Source: Methanosarcinaceae archaeon (GTDB taxonomy: Archaea; Halobacteriota; Methanosarcinia; Methanosarcinales; Methanosarcinaceae). From it: a stretch of DNA of 6,478 nt. Position 1 is the first letter of the stretch, and each line of letters starts with the position of its first letter. Shown here piece by piece: positions 1-6,149 of this stretch. Under the pieces are notes generated by a model that was not told the origin of the DNA, did not search any database, and saw only the letters and a list, made by a program, of their open reading frames with translations. Location of the stretch: assembly GCA_030594665.1 (NCBI GenBank), contig JAUVET010000085.1, positions 1 to 6,478 on the forward strand, given 5' to 3'. The position numbers and the translations under genes were made by a program.

Positions 1-768
1 TTCCTTAAATTCAATTAATCCCAAATCTCTTAAATATTGAAGTTGCTGGCGTATTTTATCCTTGATATTACGGTTATCGGGATGTTTTCCACTCAAGACA
101 TCTTCAAACTCATAAGCTTCATTTAAGCCAAATGTTCTGTTTTCAATAGATTCCAAACAATTAAAAACTTCAAGTTTCCAACCTGTCAGATTTTTTACAA
201 TTGGAGGTAGACCCGCATCAAAAATGTCACTTTCATCTTCCCCGTATTGTAAAGGTTTGAATTTAATTCCTTTTTCCCGTGGTGTATCTTGGATTATTTG
301 TTCTACCGTTTCGATGTTTTCAGGAGTAATCTTATCGGCTATGTTACTATTGAAAATGTCATAAAAATCATGTATAATGTTTGATACGTTGTCATTATCT
401 CTAATTAAAACACCGTACTCGTAATTTGTATTCAAACCACTATATGTTAAATTGCCTGATGTAACAATTGCTTGTGTTTCATCAAAAACATATATTTTTG
501 AGTGGAGCGGCTGATGATTTCGAATGATTCCACCACTATCTAAAATTGTATTCAATGCTTTCAAATCCGATGATTTGCGATAAAAGTTCATCAACTTAAA
601 GGATGTAATACATTCGATGGAGACATCATTGCTTTTTGCAGAAATTATTTTTTCCACAGGTTTTGATTTTATAAATGGACTTGTAATTCGTAAACTTTTC
701 TCGGTTTGTTCAACCAAATCCAAAAGCACGTTTTCCCATGGTGATTTAATTAATTCAATTTCAGGCAT
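1..768 (-). CDS. PLD-family nuclease with C-terminal winged-helix segment (3' end outside window)
   Basis: Translating the minus strand gives an open frame with no stop from 768 to the window edge (256 residues, C-terminus missing). Residues 89-96 read HSKIYVFD, matching the HxKx4D signature of phospholipase D-type phosphodiesterases, followed by TSGNLT (about 103-108), which supplies the usual S/G-x-N part. One HKD motif is seen, as in small PLD nucleases that work as dimers. Residues about 198-256 (TGWKLEVFNCLES, then LNEAYEFEDVLS, then KIRQQLQYLRDLGLIEF) resemble the winged-helix domain at the C-termini of many restriction endonucleases. The inferred role is DNA cleavage in defence; no methyltransferase is visible here. 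I prefer the ATG at 768: GAGATGAT lies just upstream at ribosome-binding distance. The in-frame ATG at 777 has its only purine run directly abutting it. The gene is clearly AT-rich compared with the ATPase further right. Confidence 0.85.
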   Translation of the reverse strand, partial: MPEIELIKSPWENVLLDLVEQTEKSLRITSPFIKSKPVEKIISAKSNDVSIECITSFKLMNFYRKSSDLKALNTILDSGGIIRNHQPLHSKIYVFDETQAIVTSGNLTYSGLNTNYEYGVLIRDNDNVSNIIHDFYDIFNSNIADKITPENIETVEQIIQDTPREKGIKFKPLQYGEDESDIFDAGLPPIVKNLTGWKLEVFNCLESIENRTFGLNEAYEFEDVLSGKHPDNRNIKDKIRQQLQYLRDLGLIEFKE

Positions 769-808
769 TGGAATCATCTCTTATTTATGATTATTGAAGG
801 TGAAAACT

Positions 809-822
809 ATATAAGCTTATAT
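809..822 (-). promoter_or_regulatory. 14-bp palindrome / TATA-like element upstream of the PLD nuclease gene
   Basis: ATATAAGCTTATAT is a perfect palindrome 40 nt upstream of the preferred nuclease start. Its AT-rich core could be the archaeal TATA box; initiation about 25 nt downstream would leave a short leader that includes the ribosome binding site. The perfect symmetry also fits a dimeric repressor site. There is no direct evidence for either role. Confidence 0.45.
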
Positions 823-904
823 GTATTCCAACGTTTTTCTCAAAATTGTTTATTAAAATTGTGAAATATTGAGTCGTTCACGCTTAATCTCAGAAGTATA
901 TATC

Positions 905-1060
905 GATAAAATTAAAAGACCACCACGCCGCAATAACATCAACACCCCGGATCCTGAGCGTGCTCATCGTCAAAAACCCCACAAAGAACGACACTCTTCG
1001 AACTATCCGGCAGCAAAATGCAGGGCAGGTACGCGCTCATCAAGGCAGAGCAAAGGAATT
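905..1060 (+). pseudogene. 3'-phosphoesterase (LigD PE-type) remnant A
   Basis: This is a decayed internal piece of a gene for the LigD-type 3'-phosphoesterase, an enzyme that trims 3'-phosphate or ribonucleotide ends during DNA repair. In one frame it reads KDHHAAITSTPRILSVLIV then KNPTKND, which aligns with KGHHGAGTVTLRDRGGLIV and KNPTKD reconstructed from remnant E. A frame change between about 985 and 996 is needed to continue into FELSGSKMQGRYALIK. The N-terminal half with the catalytic His, Asp and Arg is missing, and the C-terminal NWL region is not recognisable. The left boundary is gradual: similarity is clear from about 920 and weaker to about 905. It belongs to the A/D/E sequence type rather than the B/C type. 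Confidence 0.75.
995..1042 (+). repeat. 48-bp PE core repeat, copy A
   Basis: This block codes for FELSGSKMQGRYALI and is identical over all 48 bases to the copy at 4655-4702, although the sequence just outside the core differs strongly between the two. Confidence 0.9.
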
Positions 1061-1086
1061 AATACTTTCACCTCGCTTGGCTTTGG

Positions 1087-1095
1087 TATATATAC
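1087..1095 (+). promoter_or_regulatory. Possible TATA box for the Bro-N gene
   Basis: TATATATAC lies in the AT-rich stretch between PE remnant A and the Bro-N start. It would imply a leader of roughly 90 nt, so a nearer A/T-rich tract at 1111-1123 is an alternative. No other gene or structured RNA is visible between 1061 and 1210. Confidence 0.3.
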
Positions 1096-1197
1096 AAAAA
1101 AAACAATTATGTTTAAAAAATACTAAAGAAAACCATCTCGTCTACAAACTCTACGCCCTGACTATCCGAAGAGATAAAAATTGTCGAGAAATTCAAT

Positions 1198-1203
1198 GAG
1201 AGG
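1198..1203 (+). promoter_or_regulatory. Ribosome binding site deciding the Bro-N start
   Basis: GAGAGG ends 7 nt before the ATG at 1211, which favours that start over the in-frame TTG at 1181 or the ATG at 1196. Confidence 0.65.
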
Positions 1204-1210
1204 AAATAAG

Positions 1211-2038
1211 ATGGATTCAAAAGACGCACTTGTCGTTTTTAAGGGTGCAAAAATAAGGAGAACGTGGCATGATGAACAGTGGTTTTACTCAGTGGTTGAT
1301 ATAATCCGGACACTCACAGAAAGTGGTAGTCCAAGACAGTACTGGGGGGTTTTGAAAAGGAGAGATATTCAGTTGTTAACAATTTGTTTACAACTGAAAT
1401 TGCCCTCATCTGATGGTAAATATTACAATACAGACTGCATTAATACAGAAAACGCATTTAGACTTATTCAATCCATTCCTTCAAAAAAAGCTGAACCCTT
1501 CAAGAGATGGCTTGCGAAAGTAGGATATGAACGGGTGCAGGAAATAGAAGACCCGGAACTGGCTCAAAAACGAATGAAAAAAATCTATAAACAGAAGGGC
1601 TATTCGGATGAGTGGATTGAAAAAAGAGTAAGAGGAATAGCGATAAGGGATGAACTTACCAACGAGTGGGATAAAAGAGGAGTAAACTCCAGACAGGAAT
1701 ACTCCATTCTGACAGCTGAGATATCCAGGGCGACTTTCGGATAAACTCCTGGTGAGTACAAACATTTTTAAAAATTGGAAAATGAAAATCTGAGGGACCA
1801 CATGGATGATATTGAATTAATCCTTACAATGCTCGGCGAGGCTACGACAACAAGGTTTACACGCGACAGGGATTCCCAAAAATTCCCTGAGTTGAGAAAT
1901 GATGCAAACGATGGGGGAGATGTGGCCGGTGCGACACGAAAGGATATTGAAGAGAAACTGGGAGGTAGCGTTATTTCAAGTGATAATTATCTCGAAGTGC
2001 CGGAGAAAACAAAAAGGATAGGAAATAAGAATAAATGA
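1211..2038 (+). pseudogene. Bro-N domain (phage antirepressor-like) gene broken by two in-frame stops
   Basis: The segment before the first stop (177 codons) is a Bro-N domain protein: LVVFKGAKIRRTWHDEQWFY, then VVDIIRTLTESGSPRQYWGV, then AFRLIQSIPSKKAEPFKRWL. The Bro-N family comprises DNA-binding domains common in phage antirepressors and viral BRO proteins, also spread through archaeal genomes. TAA codons at 1742-1744 and 1769-1771 interrupt the frame after ATFG, yet the same frame continues with TPGEYKHF and ENLRDHMDDIELILTMLGEA, the usual C-terminal region of this family, to TGA at 2036. The whole frame is about 275 codons, a normal family length. Each stop is one base from a plausible sense codon (TTA for Leu, AAA for Lys). 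This is most simply an early-stage pseudogene. The 177-residue N-terminal piece, with intact start and ribosome binding site, could still be made; a separate downstream product starting at TTG 1775 is less likely. Confidence 0.85.
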
Positions 2039-2115
2039 CTTGAATATATAAGACAATTCAAAGCATACTCTAAGTTGATGATAAAAACCTTCTCAAGTCA
2101 ATTGGGATAATATAT

Positions 2116-2499
2116 GAGATCGACGCAGTCCTCAAAAGCTTCGCCATCCCGAAAACACCGCCCACAGAACCCGGCATCAAGCGACTCGCCATCCGGACAG
2201 AAGACCACACACTTGAATACGCAGACTTCGACACCGAAATACCACAAGGGCAATACGGCGCAGGAACAGTAACACTCTGGGATCGGGGCGGGCTTATCGT
2301 CGAAGACCTCAAAGAGAATGAAAAGATACTCTTCGAACTGTCCGGCAGCAAAATGCAGGGCAGGTATGCGCTCATCAAAGTCGGATCCGGTGGGCAGAAG
2401 GAAGGTGCGGATGCGGGCAGGAACTGGTTGTTCTTTAAGCGGAAATGGCAGCTTTTTGAATCGTTCATCCATCGGAAAAACCGTCTGTGGACTACTTAA
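2116..2499 (+). pseudogene. 3'-phosphoesterase (LigD PE-type) remnant B, 5' truncated
   Basis: This is the best-preserved PE frame in the window. It is open from a stop at 2071 to TAA at 2497 and reads EIDAVLKSFAIPKTPPTEPG, then IKRLAIRTEDHTLEYADFD, then EIPQGQYGAGTVTLWDRGG, then FELSGSKMQGRYALIK and ending GRNWLFFKRK plus a short tail. The order matches the LigD PE domain: the E-D-H-x-L-E-Y motif carries one of the conserved histidines, and the NWL-x-x-K end is typical. The 5' part, which should code for the HYDLRLE-type catalytic segment (His, Asp and Arg of the metal and phosphate site), is absent. No usable start codon precedes the homology, and the first in-frame ATG lies deep inside the domain. 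It is therefore a truncated, probably inactive copy. It ends 11 bp before the convergent Fic stop. Its GC content is visibly higher than that of the PLD gene. Confidence 0.88.
2330..2377 (+). repeat. 48-bp PE core repeat, copy B
   Basis: This copy differs from the A/D core at two positions, both silent (Leu CTG for CTA, Tyr TAT for TAC). Confidence 0.9.
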
Positions 2500-2510
2500 T
2501 AAACGGGTCA

Positions 2511-3437
2511 TTATGCATTTGCATGCTCAGACATATATCTCTCGATTGCGTGCTTCGTAGCATGCCAGGTTCTTCCGATCTTCACAGCATCCAGCAATCC
2601 CTGTCTTGCTCGAAGACTCAGGTATTCTTGTGAATATTGGGTTTTTTGAGCCAGAACACTGAGCGGCACCAGTTCATCAGAACCTCCGCAGATAGAGAGG
2701 TACAAAGTCAAACTCTCATCAACAGCTTTTGCAATAAGATCAATGAACTTAGCAGGATGTCCCAAATCTGCAGCCCTTAAGCATCTGTAATACTTCTTCC
2801 TCTCCATCGCCTTGAGTACAATTGGAGGATAACCATTTGCTATGAGGTACAGGTTCGTAAGAAGGCGTGCAACCCTGCCATTACCATCAATGAACGGATG
2901 GATCTCAACGAACCTGTGATGAAAAATAGCAGCCGTCCGGATCACCCCCATCTTACTTTGTACCACCTCATTGATTAAACCATCCATCAACCCTACCAAC
3001 TTTGACCAGTCAGGCGGAGTCTTTGATGCACCCGTAATCCTCACATTCTTGGTGCGATATCTTCCGGCATCCTCAAGTATACCTGCAGTCACAACCTCAT
3101 GAATCCGCTGGATCGTAACATGATCAATTGGTGTTTTTTTCTTTGCAATATCCTCCACCAGATCGAATGCCTTTGCGCCATTGGCCGCCTCAAAATAATC
3201 ACGCAACGGCTTTTTACCAACTGTGATCCCCTCTTCAAGCACAAGTTTTGTTTCCGGCAATGTAAGTGTATTTCCCTCTATCGCATTGGAATGATACGTA
3301 TGCAACAGCCGCATCTCCTCATGCAACCTATTCACAGCATCTGCTGAAAGTGGGCGCATTGAATTGAGTCTTTTCATCTTCTCATCAATACGTGCAAGAA
3401 CATCCTTTCTGATCAACTGGTTATCGGTATCGGTCAT
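2511..3437 (-). CDS. Fic family protein, class II, with C-terminal DNA-binding domain
   Basis: Fic enzymes transfer AMP, or another nucleotide-derived group, from a cofactor to hydroxyl groups of target proteins. Numbering from the ATG at 3437 (308 residues), the catalytic loop HPFIDGNGRVAR spans residues 180-191 and matches HPFxDGNGRxxR, including the catalytic His. The inhibitory motif S-x-x-x-E-G is at residues 50-55 (SNAIEG), on the N-terminal side, which places the protein in class II, self-inhibited Fic. Residues about 258-308 (LSVLAQKTQYSQEYLSLRAR, then GLLDAVKIGRTWHATKHAIE) look like a MerR/excisionase-type helix-turn-helix, which could bind DNA for autoregulation. The ATG at 3437 is preceded by GGATGTG; in-frame alternatives are ATG 3449 and GTG 3464. 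All key residues are present, so the gene appears intact. It may be a stand-alone regulator or a toxin-like effector; the target is unknown. Confidence 0.92.
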   Translation of the reverse strand: MTDTDNQLIRKDVLARIDEKMKRLNSMRPLSADAVNRLHEEMRLLHTYHSNAIEGNTLTLPETKLVLEEGITVGKKPLRDYFEAANGAKAFDLVEDIAKKKTPIDHVTIQRIHEVVTAGILEDAGRYRTKNVRITGASKTPPDWSKLVGLMDGLINEVVQSKMGVIRTAAIFHHRFVEIHPFIDGNGRVARLLTNLYLIANGYPPIVLKAMERKKYYRCLRAADLGHPAKFIDLIAKAVDESLTLYLSICGGSDELVPLSVLAQKTQYSQEYLSLRARQGLLDAVKIGRTWHATKHAIERYMSEHANA

Positions 3438-3484
3438 AATTAAACACATCCGATATGACCACACTGTTATTTATCGGTATCGGT
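3421..3484. repeat. 14-bp direct repeat spanning the Fic start region
   Basis: TTATCGGTATCGGT occurs exactly at 3421-3434 and again at 3471-3484, 50 bp apart. The first copy lies inside the first codons of fic (coding T-D-T-D) and the second upstream of it. Each copy contains an internal tandem of ATCGGT-type units. It could be an operator pair for the Fic helix-turn-helix, or a small duplication at the junction with PE remnant C. Confidence 0.6.
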
Positions 3485-3507
3485 AGAATAAAAGATTACC
3501 CGATACA

Positions 3508-3763
3508 TCATCACCCACTCGAATACGCAGACATCAAAGGCGAGATACCAAAAGGACACTACGGCGCAGGAACAGTGACGATCTGGGATCGGGGTAGGCT
3601 TGTGATCGAAGACTTCAGGAAGAACGAGAAGATATTCTTCGAACTATCCGGCAGCAAAATGCAGGGGAGGTATGCGCTCATCAAGACCGGATTCGGTGGG
3701 CAGAAGGAAAGTGCGAATGCGGGCAGGAACTGGCTGTGATTTAAACGGAAATAAAGGCTTCTG
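3508..3763 (+). pseudogene. 3'-phosphoesterase (LigD PE-type) remnant C
   Basis: Reads HHPLEYADIKGEIPKGHYGA then GTVTIWDRGRLVIEDF, FELSGSKMQGRYALIK and finally AGRNWL, followed by TGA at 3737-3739. After that stop the DNA still aligns with remnant B (FKRK), so the stop replaces a Phe codon. An ATG at 3455 opens a 94-codon frame, but its first 15 or so residues come from the Fic promoter side and are not clearly PE sequence. Weak similarity may reach back to about 3480. The catalytic His/Asp/Arg segment at the N-terminus is missing, so even if translated it should lack phosphoesterase activity. It belongs to the same sequence type as remnant B (NEK-I-FFELSG before the core). Confidence 0.82.
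3636..3683 (+). repeat. 48-bp PE core repeat, copy C
   Basis: This copy has two silent differences from the A/D core (Gly GGG for GGC, Tyr TAT for TAC). Confidence 0.9.
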
Positions 3764-3837
3764 GTATGCATACGCATATAACATACACCAAAAAAGCAAA
3801 TCTACACAATTAACAAAACGATCTTCCTTGTCCTCGA

Positions 3838-4389
3838 TCACCAGTCATTCAGAGATTCTACTGGTTGCATTTCTTCAATTATCGGATACATATTCAAATA
3901 CATTGGGATAAAATCCATATCCTTACGCGTTTTCACGATAGCAAAATTATATTTTTCGTAAAATTTCACAGATTTTTTCTTTGAGTCTACTGTTATGTAC
4001 CGACAACCGACATGCTCGGAGATCGATAATGCAATACCGATTGCAGCGAATAATAGATGTGTCCCAACCCCACGTCTCTCGCATCTTTTATCTACTGCCA
4101 ATCTTGCAATTTTAATAGCCGGATACTTTGCATATTTATAATTGTCAAAACCATCCGATCGATTTACTGCTTTTGCTGTAATGGTGTCAGTTGTTAATGT
4201 AAAAAAACCTATCATGCGGCTTTTGAAGAAACATACGTAACTTCGGTTAAGCAAATGCTCCTGATTTATCAGGGCATCGTTTTTCAAAAAATCGTTCAAC
4301 TCAAAGCTTGTTGAGTCAAATGAGCTAAGATTATGCTTTATAGTTAATGGGGAAGTTTCAAGTTCATCCCATGATATTTTTCCACTCAC
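3838..4389 (-). CDS. GNAT-family N-acetyltransferase, probable toxin of a toxin-antitoxin pair
   Basis: This 183-residue single-domain GNAT protein would transfer acetyl from acetyl-CoA to an amine. The N-terminal part ELNDFLKNDALINQEHLLNR followed by SYVCFF resembles the start of tRNA-acetylating GNAT toxins. The acetyl-CoA loop is RRGVGTHLL (residues 105-113), with Glu104 where the motif usually has Gln or Arg, and VKFYEKYNF (141-149) carries the conserved C-terminal Tyr that often acts as general acid. The start is GTG at 4389; no ATG precedes the core fold in frame, and the GTG lies 2 nt after the stop of the small upstream gene, which suggests translational coupling. The paired arrangement supports a toxin role (acetylating charged tRNA in known systems), but the substrate here is inferred. 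An ordinary acetyltransferase is the alternative. Confidence 0.85.
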   Translation of the reverse strand: MSGKISWDELETSPLTIKHNLSSFDSTSFELNDFLKNDALINQEHLLNRSYVCFFKSRMIGFFTLTTDTITAKAVNRSDGFDNYKYAKYPAIKIARLAVDKRCERRGVGTHLLFAAIGIALSISEHVGCRYITVDSKKKSVKFYEKYNFAIVKTRKDMDFIPMYLNMYPIIEEMQPVESLNDW

Positions 4390-4391
4390 AA

Positions 4392-4535
4392 TTAAAGCCT
4401 GAGTTTATTGTATAACTTTTTTGCTTCCTTGAACATCTCAATTTGAATCTTTGTTGCGGGTTTTTTTTCATTATTCCAAAAGTCTACAGCATCCTCTCCC
4501 TCTAATACCAATCCAAGATCAATCGGTTTAGCCAT
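4392..4535 (-). CDS. 47-aa small protein, probable antitoxin of the GNAT gene
   Basis: A short frame reads MAKPIDLGLVLEGEDAVDFW then NNEKKPATKIQIEMFKEAKK and ends LYNKLRL. It starts with ATG at 4535, preceded by a good ribosome binding site, and stops (TAA) 2 nt before the GNAT start. The PIDLGLVLEGEDA segment resembles small hypothetical proteins found directly upstream of GNAT genes in archaea (from memory, not searched). The C-terminal half is Lys-rich and likely helical, with no obvious ribbon-helix-helix or helix-turn-helix DNA-binding motif. Its position as first gene of the pair, small size and coupling suggest an antitoxin that binds the acetyltransferase. The function is inferred from context. 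Confidence 0.8.
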   Translation of the reverse strand: MAKPIDLGLVLEGEDAVDFWNNEKKPATKIQIEMFKEAKKLYNKLRL

Positions 4536-4542
4536 ATTTTTG

Positions 4543-4548
4543 AACCTC
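4543..4548 (-). promoter_or_regulatory. Ribosome binding site of the small antitoxin-like gene
   Basis: On the minus strand GAGGTT ends 7 nt before the ATG at 4535, a strong match to the archaeal anti-Shine-Dalgarno. This is much of the reason to accept so short a gene. Confidence 0.7.
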
Positions 4549-4580
4549 TAATAGTATATCAGTGTATAATAGTATATATC
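4549..4580 (-). promoter_or_regulatory. Promoter with TATA-like direct repeats for the GNAT operon
   Basis: Two near-identical units lie directly upstream of the ribosome binding site, 18 bp apart: TAATAGTATATC (plus strand, 4549-4560) and TAATAGTATATATC (4567-4580). Read on the minus strand, the distal unit supplies a TATATA-like box. The duplicated unit next to the start is the usual place for an autoregulatory operator in toxin-antitoxin operons. Confidence 0.55.
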
Positions 4581-4633
4581 AATGTTTGTGATTGTTTTGA
4601 GACTTTTTATTATCTTCCGGAATGGTTTGGAAA

Positions 4634-4704
4634 CAACAAAGGGCTACACGACATTCTTCGAACTATCCGGCAGCAAAATGCAGGGCAGGTACGCGCTCAT
4701 CAGG
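4634..4704 (+). pseudogene. 3'-phosphoesterase (LigD PE-type) remnant D, minimal fragment
   Basis: Only about 70 bp remain, reading TTKGYTTFFELSGSKMQGRY then ALI, matching PTKDETTLFELSG and what follows in remnant E. No PE sequence is recognisable on either side. It sits between the GNAT operon promoter and the 3' end of the ATPase gene, only 22 bp from the ATPase stop. The surrounding 76-codon open frame (4582-4812) is not a plausible gene: its ends come from promoter DNA and from antisense ATPase sequence. Confidence 0.75.
4655..4702 (+). repeat. 48-bp PE core repeat, copy D
   Basis: Identical to the copy at 995-1042 over 48 bases. Here the core is almost all that survives of the PE gene, so it marks the smallest retained unit. 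Confidence 0.9.
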
Positions 4705-4726
4705 AACACCCCGCCCAGACTGCATC

Positions 4727-6058
4727 TCAGAGGTCAGATAAAACCTGACCCGGGTCAAACGCCCATCTTCTATATGGGACAAACTCCACCGTGCCTTCAT
4801 CCACATCCATAACCTCTGCATGGTCAAGTGTCACGATATAACCCTTCTTCATCTTGAACGCATCCATTGCACGCCGCAGTCCATCAACCTCGCGTGCTCT
4901 TGTCTTTATATCTGACACATCCAGACACACATTCACTAATGCAAGAGGAGCAGTGCCTTTCCATATCAGGAAATCCACTTCCTTTTTATCCATAAGGCGG
5001 TACACCTCAAGTCCCATTCTCCTGATATCAAGGAACACAGCATTCTCAAGCAACTTCCCGCGCTCGGATGAGAAACGATATGATGCTGCCATAAGTAAAC
5101 CATTATCAACAGCATACACCTTTCTAGGACTTCGCTCTCTTCTGCCGGCCGAGAATGAATGTGTCTCTATGAAAAAAAGGAGGTACGGCTCTTCCAGATA
5201 TCTGGAATATCTATCTATCGAATCAAGTGACACCTTCCCTCCAAGTGCACGTCTGGTACCATTAAGTGTAACAGGACCCGGTACAGATGCCATAAAAGTA
5301 GTTGCCACAGATTCCAATTTCTCAATCTCACGCACTTCATATCTTCTGGCAACATCATGATTGATAATATCCCGATAGATCTGAAGCACCATACGCTCCT
5401 TAATATCCGGTTCAGATGTAAGTACAACCGCAGGAAACGCTGATGCCGAGATGTATTCTGATGTCAGGCTCTGCATCCGATCCGCATCTTCCAGAGGGTC
5501 ATCGGGATCGAGATCATGAAAACGCATGTATTCCGAAAGATCAAGCGGGAATACCTCCACATCAAGATGACGACCCGTGAGTAGCGTTCCCAGCTCTCTT
5601 GAGAGAAGTTCAGCCGACGAACCTGACACAATTATATGCATATCCGGTCGCGTATCCATCTGTATCCTTACCCATCGTTCCCATTCCGAAAGTCTCTGAA
5701 CCTCATCAAGTACAAGATAACGTATCCCCCCAGAATCGACAAATGTCCTATGTGCACTCAGTATCTTGTCAAGAAGGGCAGGCCCGTCATCTATTGGAAG
5801 CCGGGGGTCCTCAAAATTCACATACATCATTTGCGATGGAGAAGCTGTTCCATTCTCGATAAGATTATGCATGAACTGCACCATTATTGTTGTCTTACCA
5901 CTTCTTCGAACACCTGTCACAACAAGTACCTGACCTGTTGAGGAGAGACGCTCAATTTCATTTATGTACCTCGGTCGGGTAATGCCTGTGAAAGGGCTGG
6001 TCTTCCAGAAATTAAAAGGAGTCAGAATCTCAATAAGTTCCTTATCATCCATGAACAT
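4727..6058 (-). CDS. AAA_14/DUF4143 ATPase
   Basis: A 443-residue protein with the standard two-part layout of this large archaeal and bacterial family. The N-terminal ATPase has Walker A GVRRSGKTT (49-57), Walker B YLVLDE (114-119), a sensor-1-like segment IIVSGSS (142-148) and the family's LLTGRHLDVEVFPLDLSEY (159-177). The C-terminal DUF4143 part contains GKLLENAVFLDIRRMGLEVY (334-353) and KEVDFLIW (359-366), like the E...D pattern of PD-(D/E)xK-type folds; the usual final Lys or Gln position reads NVC, so nuclease activity is doubtful. The function of the family is not established; the genes often sit in mobile or defence islands. Starts at ATG 6058 or, two codons on, ATG 6052; neither has a ribosome binding site, which suggests a leaderless or very short leader transcript. 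The gene appears full length and intact. Confidence 0.92.
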   Translation of the reverse strand: MFMDDKELIEILTPFNFWKTSPFTGITRPRYINEIERLSSTGQVLVVTGVRRSGKTTIMVQFMHNLIENGTASPSQMMYVNFEDPRLPIDDGPALLDKILSAHRTFVDSGGIRYLVLDEVQRLSEWERWVRIQMDTRPDMHIIVSGSSAELLSRELGTLLTGRHLDVEVFPLDLSEYMRFHDLDPDDPLEDADRMQSLTSEYISASAFPAVVLTSEPDIKERMVLQIYRDIINHDVARRYEVREIEKLESVATTFMASVPGPVTLNGTRRALGGKVSLDSIDRYSRYLEEPYLLFFIETHSFSAGRRERSPRKVYAVDNGLLMAASYRFSSERGKLLENAVFLDIRRMGLEVYRLMDKKEVDFLIWKGTAPLALVNVCLDVSDIKTRAREVDGLRRAMDAFKMKKGYIVTLDHAEVMDVDEGTVEFVPYRRWAFDPGQVLSDL

Positions 6059-6086
6059 TAATTAGATTTAATTAGTTTAAGTACTT

Positions 6087-6100
6087 TCCGATATATCGGA
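6087..6100 (-). promoter_or_regulatory. 14-bp palindrome / TATA element upstream of the ATPase gene
   Basis: TCCGATATATCGGA is a perfect palindrome whose nearer end is 28 nt from the ATG at 6058. The central ATATAT can serve as a TATA box, placing initiation at or just before the start codon, in line with the missing ribosome binding site. AT-rich units (TTAATTAG twice, 6059-6074) fill the gap. The symmetry suggests repression by a dimer overlapping the TATA box, which is an inference. Confidence 0.5.
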
Positions 6101-6149
6101 CAAAAAATGCATTTTTTATACGACATATAATGTGAATTTGTCACGTTTG

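Noticed and set aside
1742..1771. Programmed stop-codon readthrough or pyrrolysine coding in the Bro-N gene
   Set aside because: Both stops are TAA; pyrrolysine uses TAG, and no recoding signal is visible.
2070..2511. Minus-strand open frames opposite PE remnant B
   Set aside because: They are antisense to the recognisable PE frame and recur opposite remnants C and E simply because those are homologous DNA.
3455..3739. A 94-codon open frame as an intact short PE protein
   Set aside because: Its N-terminus comes from the Fic promoter side, the catalytic N-terminal segment is missing, and homology to remnant B continues past its stop.
3764..3773. 10-bp palindrome GTATGCATAC
   Set aside because: Lies between PE remnant C and the GNAT 3' end, away from any start; short palindromes of this length occur by chance.
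3789..3797. T-rich archaeal terminator after the GNAT gene
   Set aside because: There is a run of six T on the minus strand about 40 nt past the stop, but a lone T-run is common in such AT-rich DNA and too weak to annotate.
4732..4750. Hairpin GGTCAG / CTGACC at the ATPase stop as a terminator
   Set aside because: Only a 6-bp stem, overlapping the coding end, with no T-run after it on the minus strand.
4582..4812. 76-codon open frame on the plus strand
   Set aside because: It joins promoter DNA, PE remnant D and sequence antisense to the ATPase 3' end; no ribosome binding site or family resemblance outside the PE core.
4854..5360. 168-codon plus-strand open frame
   Set aside because: It lies wholly opposite the ATPase coding region, whose domain motifs are clear; an antisense shadow.
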